NCBI GenBank assembly: GCA_903865435.1 | Contig: CAIPJS010000068.1 | Location: 1 to 46,041 of the forward strand | DNA: 46,041 nt | DNA from: an uncultured Bacteroidota bacterium | GTDB lineage: Bacteria; Bacteroidota; Bacteroidia; Chitinophagales; Chitinophagaceae | Direction: 5' to 3' | Shown here: positions 1 through 8,641 of the stretch, piece after piece | How the letters are laid out: the number at the start of each line of letters is the position of its first letter | Position numbering within the stretch: position 1 is the stretch's first letter | The notes under the pieces: generated by a model | Seen by the model: only the letters and a program-made list of their open reading frames with translations | Told to the model about the DNA's origin: nothing | Database searches by the model: none | Made by a program: the position numbers and the translations under genes

Positions 1-1029
1 GCTGGGTATGTTCAAGGCAAGTGGAACTTGTCTAGCCGTTTTGAATTATTAGGAGGTGTAAGAGCTGAAAATACAAACCAACATTATGAGACTTTATTAA
101 CTCAAGATGTTGAAGCAAAATCAGGAACAATAAAATACACAGATCTACTACCAAGCGCTCAAATGAAATTTGCATTAACGCCTAATCAAAATTTACGTTT
201 TGCTTACTATAGAGCCATTGCTAGACCAGGTTTTTCTGAATTAATTCCTGATGGAGCAGATGGTGAATTCTTTAAAGAAGTTGGTGATCCAGTAAACTTG
301 AAACATACTGTAGCCGATAACTTAGACTTACGTTATGAAATGTACAGTAAGGGTTCTGATCAATTATTAATTGGCGGATTCTATAAAGACATTCAAAACC
401 CCATTGAAATTTCAGCGGTAAAACCTTTGAATATAAATAATTTGTATTTACAACCTGTAAATATTGGTAAAGCGACCAACTATGGTTTGGAATTGGTAGC
501 AACTAAATTCTTTGGTTCATTTGGAATTTCTGCTAACTATACTTATACAAAATCCAGTATAACCAACGACAGCTTAATTTTCTCTTATAGAAACACAGCT
601 GGACAAATAGTTTCAAAGCGTGTATCTGAAACAAGACCATTACAAGGGCAGTCAGACAATATTGGTAATTTATCATTGATATACAAAAATCCAAAAATTG
701 GATTGGATGTTCAAGTAGCGGGTGTATATACAGGAGAGCGTATTAGCTTTATTAGCCCTTATGCTGGTTTGAACTATTGGCAGTCTCCAACTACTCAGTT
801 AGACCTTTCATTTGAAAAGAAATTTGGTAAACATTTTTCTTTTTATGGAAAAATCAATAATCTAACAGATGCTCCATTAGAATTATCGTTGCATCAATCT
901 TACACTGCTTATATGGCGGGTAGCGGTTCTAGAGCATTGGCTTTACAAACTGATCCAGCAAATAAAATAATTATCCAAAAAGATTTTTATAAGACTACTT
1001 ATTTATTCGGAATCCGATATAAACTTTAA
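1..1029 (+). CDS. TonB-dependent outer-membrane receptor, C-terminal part (5' truncated by window)
   Basis: The frame is open from base 1, so this is the last 342 residues of a longer protein; the TTG at 28 is not a real start. It shows the pattern of a TonB-dependent receptor barrel: alternating hydrophobic/aromatic strands, the barrel motif RAIARPGFSELIP near visible residue 80, a GDPVNLKHTVADNLDL segment typical of the second half of these receptors, and a terminal strand FGIRYKL ending on a hydrophobic residue, as expected for BAM-dependent insertion. The signal peptide, any carboxypeptidase-like domain and the plug lie upstream of the window. It would import a bound nutrient across the outer membrane using TonB energy. 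The substrate cannot be read from this part. The lipoprotein gene follows after 21 bases, which suggests one transcript. Confidence 0.9.
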   Translation, partial: AGYVQGKWNLSSRFELLGGVRAENTNQHYETLLTQDVEAKSGTIKYTDLLPSAQMKFALTPNQNLRFAYYRAIARPGFSELIPDGADGEFFKEVGDPVNLKHTVADNLDLRYEMYSKGSDQLLIGGFYKDIQNPIEISAVKPLNINNLYLQPVNIGKATNYGLELVATKFFGSFGISANYTYTKSSITNDSLIFSYRNTAGQIVSKRVSETRPLQGQSDNIGNLSLIYKNPKIGLDVQVAGVYTGERISFISPYAGLNYWQSPTTQLDLSFEKKFGKHFSFYGKINNLTDAPLELSLHQSYTAYMAGSGSRALALQTDPANKIIIQKDFYKTTYLFGIRYKL

Positions 1030-1050
1030 TAAAAATATCAAATTAATATA

Positions 1051-2454
1051 ATGAAACAGAAGTTTACATATTTCATGGCAATTTTAGTAACAGGATTAGT
1101 TTCTTGTACTAAAACAGAAGAAACAAAAGATCTTTGGCAAGCAGTAATTACTCCAGCTTCACCCATTAGTGAATCAACTCCTTTGTCTGGTGCAATTAAA
1201 GGGACATTGTTAGCTGGAAAAACATATACAGTAAGTGGTGACATTTATGTTAACACAGGAGATGTCCTAGTAATAGAGCCAGGTGTTACTGTAAACTTTA
1301 CAGGAACTGCTGGTGTGCCAGTGGGTTTAGGTGTAAAAGGAACTTTATTATCATTAGGTACTAAGGAAAATCCAATAATGTTAACGTATCCTGGTGTAAC
1401 TAAAACAGATCAACTAGGGGCTAATCCTGATACAGATCCAGCTTTACAAGGAAGATGGACTGGCATCACAGGAGCTACTACCTGCCCATTGATAGTTTTA
1501 AAATGGACCCATGTGGAATTTGGCGGCGCAGCCATTAGTTCTGCCATGAAAAGTTTTACAGGTAGTTCAAGTCCTTATCCTGTTTACTTTGCCAATCCGG
1601 ATGGTAGCTTTATTTTAGAAGATTCTTGGATTTATGGAAGTGTGGATGATCCATTTAGAATTAATGGGGGTAAGATACACATCATGAGAAATACATTTGA
1701 AAAATGTGGCTATACAGGCGGAGAGGCTATGAATGCTAAAGCAGGAACGATTGGTGATTTTGCTTATAATTTATGTATTGGTATGGCTACAAACGGGCCA
1801 AAAGTTTCTAATATTAACGTTGCTGTAGGTAAGCCAGGTTCAAATGTGAATATTTATAATAATACAATGATCAATTGTGGGTATAGAAGATCTGCTGCTG
1901 GTAGAGGTGGCTCAATAAATTATGAACAAGGCGCAGGCGGTAAAGCGTATAATAATTTAATTGTTAATTGTAAATTTGGTTTGCGTGTTGTTCAAAATCC
2001 TATTGCTGATACTGCCAATTTAAGATACGGCTATAATTTTTATTATGCTGACTCAGTTTCAGTAGCAAGTCAATTTATACCATCATTATCAGTAAGTACT
2101 GCAATTAGTCAGCCAATGGAAACAGATATTCCAAAACCATCTACTTATTTACCAGTTGGTTGGACAGTAGGTGCTGTATATACTGCACCTAATTCTGTTG
2201 TCGGAGCAAATAATCCTCAGTTTATTAATGCACCTGTCCCATTACCAGCTGGTTTGAAATTAGCAGATATAGCAGTGGTGGGGTCTTACAATTTTGCATT
2301 AAAACCAAATTCTCCTTGTATTGGAGCTGGTTTTATAGGGTTTTCTCCAAGAGCAGACGTCATTCAAGATCTAAGATTAGGTGCAACAGAAATTACCCCT
2401 CCAGGTAAGGATATTGGATGTTATCAAAGTAATGGTAGAGGTAATCAACACTAG
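1051..2454 (+). CDS. Surface lipoprotein with predicted right-handed beta-helix fold
   Basis: This 467-residue protein begins with a lipoprotein signal: a hydrophobic N-terminus ending in the lipobox LVSC with Cys19 as the lipidated residue. The following residues are polar. The body is rich in short strands and Gly/Asn turns (for example VLVIEPGVTVNFTG, then a 'GTLLSLGTKENPI' rung) of the kind seen in parallel beta-helix proteins, with no recognisable catalytic motif. It follows a TonB receptor by 21 bases, so a role as a surface-exposed partner that binds or processes the receptor's ligand is reasonable but inferred. It ends 48 bases before a strong intrinsic terminator. It could instead be an adhesin-like or polysaccharide-binding protein. 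I recognise the fold type, not a named family. Confidence 0.8.
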   Translation: MKQKFTYFMAILVTGLVSCTKTEETKDLWQAVITPASPISESTPLSGAIKGTLLAGKTYTVSGDIYVNTGDVLVIEPGVTVNFTGTAGVPVGLGVKGTLLSLGTKENPIMLTYPGVTKTDQLGANPDTDPALQGRWTGITGATTCPLIVLKWTHVEFGGAAISSAMKSFTGSSSPYPVYFANPDGSFILEDSWIYGSVDDPFRINGGKIHIMRNTFEKCGYTGGEAMNAKAGTIGDFAYNLCIGMATNGPKVSNINVAVGKPGSNVNIYNNTMINCGYRRSAAGRGGSINYEQGAGGKAYNNLIVNCKFGLRVVQNPIADTANLRYGYNFYYADSVSVASQFIPSLSVSTAISQPMETDIPKPSTYLPVGWTVGAVYTAPNSVVGANNPQFINAPVPLPAGLKLADIAVVGSYNFALKPNSPCIGAGFIGFSPRADVIQDLRLGATEITPPGKDIGCYQSNGRGNQH

Positions 2455-2502
2455 AATTTACTAAATAAGATGAATTATACTAAAAATTAAATTAATGATA
2501 CT

Positions 2503-2537
2503 AAGTGCCTTAAAATATAATTTTAAGGCACTTTTTT
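2503..2537 (+). terminator. Strong rho-independent terminator after the lipoprotein gene
   Basis: A perfect 13-bp inverted repeat (2503-2515 with 2521-2533) and a 5-base loop are followed by a run of six T at 2532-2537. It sits between the lipoprotein stop and the PepSY start, which is only 11 bases beyond the T run. Confidence 0.9.
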
Positions 2538-2548
2538 AAATATATACT

Positions 2549-3082
2549 ATGTCGCTTTTACAACAGTTTAGAAACTTGCATAAGAAATTCGCATCTGTAC
2601 TTTTTGTGTTTTTCTTTTTAATAGGGCTTACGGGTAGTTTATTGTCTTTTAAGTCTGCATTTACTAAGGTCATTTTTGAAAATAAAGAAATAAGTGGGGA
2701 AAGTAAGTTAGCTGCTATTTTGCCTTTAGATAGTTTAGAAACAATTGCTACTTCTACTTTAAATGAAAAAGCTAATACGAAATTTAAAAAATCAGAAAAA
2801 GTAGAAATTAAAATAGCTAAGGGAACGGTTTTATTTTATTATAAAGACGCCTATAGTATTCAAGTAAATGGGGCTTCTGGCGCACCTATTTTAATTGAGA
2901 AGAAATTTGGCGGCATTATTCAGGATATACATGATGGTGCCATTTTGGACAGTCTATTTACTAACAAATTAAGTTTGTCTAAAAAAGTATACTCTATCAT
3001 AATGGGACTTTCTTTATTATTGCTTACCATTACAGGTACTTACATGTGGTACAAACCTAAAATGATTAAAAAAAATAGATAA
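2549..3082 (+). CDS. Short PepSY-associated transmembrane protein
   Basis: The 177-residue protein has an N-terminal membrane segment at about residues 16-36, after an RNLHKKFASV stretch typical of PepSY_TM proteins. A periplasmic domain of about 110 residues follows, with the PepSY-like run SIQVNGASGAPI, an IIQDIHDGAI segment and a second membrane segment at about 148-168. Canonical PepSY_TM proteins are about 350-450 residues with four or more membrane segments, so this is a half-size form. In Bacteroidota such proteins often accompany TonB receptors, some linked to iron or siderophore uptake; its exact role is unknown. Its stop overlaps the next start by one base (TAATG), so it is translationally coupled to the phosphoesterase gene. 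Confidence 0.8.
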   Translation: MSLLQQFRNLHKKFASVLFVFFFLIGLTGSLLSFKSAFTKVIFENKEISGESKLAAILPLDSLETIATSTLNEKANTKFKKSEKVEIKIAKGTVLFYYKDAYSIQVNGASGAPILIEKKFGGIIQDIHDGAILDSLFTNKLSLSKKVYSIIMGLSLLLLTITGTYMWYKPKMIKKNR

Positions 3083-4194
3083 TGAAGTATAAAAAACATT
3101 TTTTATTTGCTGGCTTAGTTTTATGGTTATTATTTGTAAATGCAAATGCTAATGCGCAATTAAATGACAGCGTTATAAATTTTTTATTTACTTCTGACGT
3201 TCATTTTGGACTAATAAAAGATCATTTTAGAGGAAGAGACAAAGTGTCTGCAAAAGAGGTTGACTTGGCAATGATGCATGTAATGAACCAATTAGCAGCA
3301 AATCATTCAATTGTAGCAGGTATTGATGCCTTAGTCATTACTGGAGATATTGCCAATAGAATGGAAAATGGAGTGCAGTCGGCTACAAAATCATGGAATG
3401 AGTTTAAAGAAGTATTTGTAGACGGCAATCATTTGAAAAAAGCCAACGGAGCTAAATCTGAATTATTCGTTGTTCCTGGTAACCATGATATGAGTAATGC
3501 CATTGGCTTTCACCGACCTATGGAACCCAAGAAGGATGCTGCTTCCATGTTGGGTATTTACAATTTAATGTTCCCCAACAATCAGGTAAGTAAATTTGAT
3601 AGTAGCTTAACCCGTATTCATTATTCAAGAGACATCAAAGGGGTTCATTTTATTTTTCTAAGTCTTTATCCCGATTCTGCTGAAAGAGTTTGGATGGAAA
3701 AAGATTTAAAAAATATTCCGCTCACTACACCTGTATTTTTATTTGCACATTCTATACCAGATGTAGAACCTAGGTTTTTCGAAAATCCCAATGGTTTACA
3801 CGACATCAATGAGCATGACAAGTTTGAAAATTTAGTACCTGAAAGGTATAAAGATGGAAAAGACGTGAAAGGGGAAACGCATATTGAACAAAATGGCTTT
3901 GTGGATTTTATCCAACAACATCACAATATTAAAGTCTATTTCCATGGACATGAAAATTGGACGGAGTACTATGATTACAATGGCCCAAAGAATAATATAA
4001 ATCTTACCTGCATTCGAACTGATAGTCCAATGAAAGGTCGAAATTCTGCAAAAGATGAATCAAAATTGGCTTTTGAATTGGTTTCTATCAATATGCAAAC
4101 TGGTTTGTTAACTGTAAAAGAGGTTTTGTGGAATGCACGTCTAAATTCAAATGAACCAGGTTGGGGGCAAGTGGGAACTTATCATTTGAAATAA
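3082..4194 (+). CDS. Secreted calcineurin-like metallophosphoesterase
   Basis: This 370-residue protein has a signal peptide ending near ANANA-Q (residue 25). The full set of calcineurin-like metal-binding motifs is visible in order: SDVHFG (D-x-H), TGDIANR (GD), VPGNHDMS (GNH[DE]), FAHSIPD (His) and FHGHENW (GH-x-H-like). It should be an exported dinuclear-metal hydrolase of phosphomonoesters, phosphodiesters or nucleotides. The start overlaps the PepSY stop by one base, and the TonB receptor and lipoprotein lie just upstream, so a role in scavenging phosphorylated compounds is plausible. The substrate is not deducible. The 181 bases downstream hold no gene that I can support. Confidence 0.88.
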   Translation: MKYKKHFLFAGLVLWLLFVNANANAQLNDSVINFLFTSDVHFGLIKDHFRGRDKVSAKEVDLAMMHVMNQLAANHSIVAGIDALVITGDIANRMENGVQSATKSWNEFKEVFVDGNHLKKANGAKSELFVVPGNHDMSNAIGFHRPMEPKKDAASMLGIYNLMFPNNQVSKFDSSLTRIHYSRDIKGVHFIFLSLYPDSAERVWMEKDLKNIPLTTPVFLFAHSIPDVEPRFFENPNGLHDINEHDKFENLVPERYKDGKDVKGETHIEQNGFVDFIQQHHNIKVYFHGHENWTEYYDYNGPKNNINLTCIRTDSPMKGRNSAKDESKLAFELVSINMQTGLLTVKEVLWNARLNSNEPGWGQVGTYHLK

Positions 4195-4375
4195 GTTTTC
4201 AACAATTGGGGTATATAACACTTCATAGCCCCCTTAATATCTTCTGAATTTAAACCCTTGTGGCTGTGTTTGCTTCTTTTTTTACCAAACTATGCGTAAA
4301 TTGACGCTTGAATAATAGCATGCGCTATTTTCAAATTTTTTATTTGTATTTACCTGTATTGATAATTAGACTTGC

Positions 4376-6787
4376 ATGAAAAAAAATATACTAAATTGTT
4401 TTGTTTTGTTTGTAATGACCTTTGTAACGCATAAAACACAAGCGCAAGTGTATGATTCGGTAATGAATATTTATGCGGAAAAATTTCCACACGAAAAAAT
4501 TCATATTCATTTTGATAGAACTATGTACAATACTGGGGAAACTATATTTTACAAATTGTATGTTTTATCAGGAATAGAATGGACCACTTTAAGTAAGAAT
4601 GTTTATGTGAATTGGTATGATGAAAGTGGGAATTACTTAAAGCAAACCGTTGCGCCATTGTTTCAATCTTCTGCCAAAGGAAGTTTTGAAGTGCCTGCCA
4701 ATTACAAGGGCGATTTTTTAAGAGTAAAAGCTTTTACTCGTTGGATGTTGAATGATGATAGTGTGTTTTTATATGAAAAAAACATACCTATTAATGATGG
4801 TAGTTTGGCAAAATTAAAATCTACAACTATACCTAAAACTAGAGTGGACATTTTTCCAGAAGGTGGCACCTTAGTAAATGGACTTAATAGTAAAATTGCA
4901 TTTAAGGCTACCAATGGCGCAGGGATACCGGTTTTTATAAAAGGATTTTTAGTAAATGAAAAAAATAAAATTTTAGACACTTTAAAAGTGGCTCATGATG
5001 GCATGGGTACTTTCAAAATGACGCCTCAGGATGGAGAAAAATATCAATTAAATTGGACCGACGAGAATGCGCAAAAAGGAACTACACCAATTACACCTGC
5101 TAGCAAAGAGGGCGCTATACTTAAAGTAAGCATGGACGTTGAAAAAGCTTATGTTCAAATACAAAGAACCTTGGATGTACCTCAGAATTTCAAACACTTG
5201 AGGTTAATCGTACACCAGAATCAACATTTAATTTATACGGTTGAATTTAAAGGGGAAGATCGCCAGGTTCAAAAAGCAGCATTGCCTATTGAAGAATTGC
5301 CCACAGGCGTTGTACAGTTTACTTTATTTACCAATGATTGGCTGCCCATTGCCGAGCGCATTCTTTTGGTCAACAATCGCTTACATGAATTCAATGCCAA
5401 TCTATCTGTAGTGATGGGCAATACCAGCAAGAGAGGTAGAAATATTCTTGAAGTTTTGGTAAAAGATACGGCTACTGCAAATATGTCTATTGCCGTTACA
5501 GATGCATCTATTGTCACCCCCGACCAACAAACCATCTATTCCGACTTTTTATTGAGCAATGAAATTAGAGGAATTGTATATCACCCTGCTTACTACTTCT
5601 CAAGTGATGCAGACAGTGTAGCTGCGCATTTAGATTTAGTAATGCTTACCAACGGTTGGAGAAAGTTTAATTGGGATAAACTTAAAGCAGGCATTTTGCC
5701 TACACTTACTTATCCTAGAGAAACTGAATTTATGAAATTGTTAGGAAAAGTATACACCAATGGCACCACAAAATCTACAGATAATGCTCTTTTAAACGTA
5801 ATTGTTTATGGAAGGGATAGCACTAAGAAATTATTATTTGTGCCCGTATTAAAAGATGGAACATTTGAAGACAAGTCTGTTTTTTATTATGATACCTCAA
5901 GAATATTTTATGGTTTAAATGGGAAAGAAAAATTTGGTGGTTCTTCGGTTGTACATTTTGAAAATGGGTTGCTCAAACAAGATATTCGTAAAATACCTAT
6001 TGATGCCGGAAGTTTTATTCGCAATTGGAGTGATAGCATGGCTAAGGTAAAATTGAATCTTATTTTAATGGAGCAAGAAAGACAAAGGAAATTATTGGCA
6101 ACCATGACTTTAACTGAGGTGGTGGTAAAAGCCCGAACAAAATCGCCTCTACAATTATTAGAAGAAAAATATGCAACTGGACTTTTTGCTGGGGGCGATG
6201 GTACTTCATTTGATTTAACATCTGATGCAAGTGCTTTTGGCGCCATTGATGTATTGACTTATTTGCAAGCTAAAGTCCCAGGATTAACCATATCAGGATC
6301 GGGCGCGCAAGCCACGGCTACTTGGAGAGGTTCTAATACCGATTTTTTTGTAAACGAATTTAATGCACAATTAGAAACGGTACAATCTATGTCCATCAAT
6401 GAAATTGCTTATATCAAAGCCATTCGACCACCCTTTTTTGGTTCCATTGGTGGTGGTGGAGGCGGGGCCATCGCAATTTATACCAAGCGTGGCGCTTCTA
6501 AAGGCAAATCCAATAATACCAATAGCAATGGAATGGAAAATACGGTATTAGGAGGTTACTCGGTATTTAAAGAATTTGCTAGCCCCGAGTATGATAAACC
6601 TTCGGGAAGTTTTGAGGCAGACAATCGAACTACATTGTATTGGAGCCCTTATGTTTTAACCAATAAGAAAAATCCTAGAATAAGAATTGAGTTTTACAAT
6701 AACGATAATAGCAAGAAGTTGCAGGTAGTTTTAGAAGGAATAAATTCCAACGGAAAATTAGCACGTGTTGTGAAATTTATTGAATAA
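4376..6787 (+). CDS. Envelope protein with macroglobulin-like (MG2-type) N-terminus and TonB plug-like C-terminus
   Basis: The 803-residue product has a signal peptide of about 24 residues (ending TQA-Q). The segment at about 40-65, with EKIHIHFDRTMYNTGETIFYK, is the characteristic opening of a Bacteroidota family in which an MG2-like 'force-bearing' domain heads a long beta-rich protein. Around residues 620-710 there is a TonB plug-like region: 'YLQAKVPGLTISG', then a Gly-rich run and 'GAIAIYTKRG', which matches the end of a plug domain. No 22-strand barrel follows, so it cannot be a complete receptor. It may be periplasmic or outer-membrane associated. The gene appears to stand alone with 88 bases before the next. 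Function is unassigned; the family is recognised only by architecture. Confidence 0.8.
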   Translation: MKKNILNCFVLFVMTFVTHKTQAQVYDSVMNIYAEKFPHEKIHIHFDRTMYNTGETIFYKLYVLSGIEWTTLSKNVYVNWYDESGNYLKQTVAPLFQSSAKGSFEVPANYKGDFLRVKAFTRWMLNDDSVFLYEKNIPINDGSLAKLKSTTIPKTRVDIFPEGGTLVNGLNSKIAFKATNGAGIPVFIKGFLVNEKNKILDTLKVAHDGMGTFKMTPQDGEKYQLNWTDENAQKGTTPITPASKEGAILKVSMDVEKAYVQIQRTLDVPQNFKHLRLIVHQNQHLIYTVEFKGEDRQVQKAALPIEELPTGVVQFTLFTNDWLPIAERILLVNNRLHEFNANLSVVMGNTSKRGRNILEVLVKDTATANMSIAVTDASIVTPDQQTIYSDFLLSNEIRGIVYHPAYYFSSDADSVAAHLDLVMLTNGWRKFNWDKLKAGILPTLTYPRETEFMKLLGKVYTNGTTKSTDNALLNVIVYGRDSTKKLLFVPVLKDGTFEDKSVFYYDTSRIFYGLNGKEKFGGSSVVHFENGLLKQDIRKIPIDAGSFIRNWSDSMAKVKLNLILMEQERQRKLLATMTLTEVVVKARTKSPLQLLEEKYATGLFAGGDGTSFDLTSDASAFGAIDVLTYLQAKVPGLTISGSGAQATATWRGSNTDFFVNEFNAQLETVQSMSINEIAYIKAIRPPFFGSIGGGGGGAIAIYTKRGASKGKSNNTNSNGMENTVLGGYSVFKEFASPEYDKPSGSFEADNRTTLYWSPYVLTNKKNPRIRIEFYNNDNSKKLQVVLEGINSNGKLARVVKFIE

Positions 6788-6875
6788 TTTATGTGAATTT
6801 TTTTTGCTAAATTAGGGTAGGCTTAATGACTGTTCAATAAGCATGATCAATTTGATAATAATTTAATTTTTATAT

Positions 6876-8555
6876 ATGTCAAATAATAATACCTATGATG
6901 CCATTGTGATTGGCTCAGGAATTAGTGGAGGATGGGCTGCCAAAGAACTTTGTGAAAAAGGTTTAAAAACATTAGTGCTTGAACGCGGCCGTGATGTCGT
7001 GCATTTAAAAGATTATCCTACTGCCACAAAAAATCCTTGGGATTTTCCACACAGAGGGGGCAAAACCATTGAGTTGGTAAAAGACAATCCAATTGTAGAC
7101 AGATGTTATGCTTATAATGAAACCTCTGCACATTTTTTTGTGAAAGACAAGGAACATCCTTATATACAAGAAAAACCTTATGATTGGATTAGAGGTTATC
7201 AAGTAGGAGGAAAAAGTTTATTATGGGCGCGTCAAACACAAAGGTGGAGTAGGTATGATTTTGAAGGACCTGCTAGAGATGGATTTGGTGAATGGCCCAT
7301 TACTTATGATGAATTAGCACCATGGTATAGTCATGTAGAATTATTTGCGGGCATTAGTGGCAACTATGATAAGTTAGATACTTTACCCGATGGTGAATTC
7401 TTACCTGCTTGGGAAATGACTAGTGTAGAAAAAGGGATGCAGACCAATATCATGAAAAAATTTAAGGACCGTAATGTAGTGCAAGGAAGATGCGCGCATT
7501 TAACAGTACCTCAACCCATCCATATTGAGCAAGGACGTCAGCAATGTCAAGCGCGTTCCTTATGTGAAAGAGGCTGTCCATTTGGAGGCTATTTCAGCTC
7601 TAATGCCTCTACCATACCTTGGGCACAGAAGACAGGTAATTTAACCCTGCAAACCAATGCTGTGGTGCATTCTATTATCTATGATGAAGCCAAGCAGAAA
7701 GCTTCTGGAGTAAGAGTTTTAGATAGTAGTACCAATAAGATGACGGAGTATTATGCTAAAATAATTTTCTTAAATGCAGCTACTTTAAATACGAATTTAA
7801 TATTAATGAACTCTACTTCGAAGCGTTTCCCAAATGGCTTAGGCAACGACAATGGATTATTAGGAAAATATGTAGCTTTTCATAATTATAGAGGAAAATT
7901 ATCGGCTTCAATTGATGGACCTTTGGATGAATATTATTATGGCCGTCGTCCTACACAACCCATGATGCCTAATTTTAGAAATGTACATAAGCAAGAAATG
8001 CAATTTCAAAGAGGGTACATGACTTTCTTTGGAGCAGGAAGAGGCCGTGCACATGCAGAAGGTTTGGGAGGGAAGTATAAAGATGCCATATCAGAACCGG
8101 GTAATTGGTATGTATCTATGATGATGCAAGGAGAAACCATTCCAAAGAAAACCAATCATGTAAGATTAAGTACCGATCAAAAAGACAAATGGGGTATGCC
8201 TCAATTAATTACTTCGGTAGATTATGATGAGAATGATGTTTTATCCATGAAAGATTTTATACAAGCTGGATCTGAAATGTTGGATGCTGCAGGTTGTAAG
8301 AATATAGTTTCTAACGATACCAAACAAGCCCCTGGCTTAGACATTCACGAAATGGGAGGGGTAAGAATGGGTAAAGATCCTGCCACTTCTTTATTGAATG
8401 AGCACAATCAAATGCATCATTGTAAAAATGTATTTGTAACGGATGGATCCTGTATGGTAAGCACGGGAACGCAGAATCCTTCATTAACTTTTATGGCTTT
8501 AACAGCTAGGGCGGCCAATTATGCAGTAGAAGCTTTGAAAAAAAGAGAGTTATAA
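6876..8555 (+). CDS. GMC-family FAD-dependent oxidoreductase
   Basis: This 559-residue protein has an N-terminal dinucleotide-binding motif (VIGSGISGGWAAKEL, residues about 11-25) followed by LVLERG, the beta2 acidic region that contacts the FAD ribose. A later VGGKSLLWARQTQRW segment matches the GMC 'GG-S' signature. A Cys-rich run, RSLCERGCPFGGYFSS, and a C-terminal DIHEMGGVRMGKDP ... TGTQNPSLTFMALTARAA complete the pattern, the last including the active-site His/Asn region. Members oxidise alcohols or sugars; Bacteroidota versions are often annotated as glucose-methanol-choline or gluconate dehydrogenase-like and paired with a small subunit-3 gene. No such partner lies next to it here. No signal peptide is evident. 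It ends against a bidirectional terminator. Confidence 0.9.
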   Translation: MSNNNTYDAIVIGSGISGGWAAKELCEKGLKTLVLERGRDVVHLKDYPTATKNPWDFPHRGGKTIELVKDNPIVDRCYAYNETSAHFFVKDKEHPYIQEKPYDWIRGYQVGGKSLLWARQTQRWSRYDFEGPARDGFGEWPITYDELAPWYSHVELFAGISGNYDKLDTLPDGEFLPAWEMTSVEKGMQTNIMKKFKDRNVVQGRCAHLTVPQPIHIEQGRQQCQARSLCERGCPFGGYFSSNASTIPWAQKTGNLTLQTNAVVHSIIYDEAKQKASGVRVLDSSTNKMTEYYAKIIFLNAATLNTNLILMNSTSKRFPNGLGNDNGLLGKYVAFHNYRGKLSASIDGPLDEYYYGRRPTQPMMPNFRNVHKQEMQFQRGYMTFFGAGRGRAHAEGLGGKYKDAISEPGNWYVSMMMQGETIPKKTNHVRLSTDQKDKWGMPQLITSVDYDENDVLSMKDFIQAGSEMLDAAGCKNIVSNDTKQAPGLDIHEMGGVRMGKDPATSLLNEHNQMHHCKNVFVTDGSCMVSTGTQNPSLTFMALTARAANYAVEALKKREL

Positions 8556-8560
8556 TAAGT

Positions 8561-8605
8561 ATAAAAAAATAGAAGCCAATTTTTAGTTGACTTCTATTTT
8601 TTTAT
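8561..8605. terminator. Bidirectional intrinsic terminator between convergent genes
   Basis: A perfect 15-bp inverted repeat (8561-8575 with 8591-8605) has A/T runs on both sides. It lies between the plus-strand GMC gene (stop 8555) and the minus-strand S9 peptidase (stop 8642), so it can serve both. Confidence 0.9.
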
Positions 8606-8641
8606 AAAATAAAAAATCCTTTAAAGACAAATTTATATCTT

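Noticed and set aside
28..1029. TTG at 28 as a start codon for the first gene
   Set aside because: The frame is open to base 1 and the translated bases before 28 continue the receptor pattern, so the gene is truncated by the window.
4314..4329. 6-bp hairpin AATAGC/GCTATT after the phosphoesterase gene
   Set aside because: Too short and followed by mixed sequence rather than an immediate T run, so not reported as a terminator.
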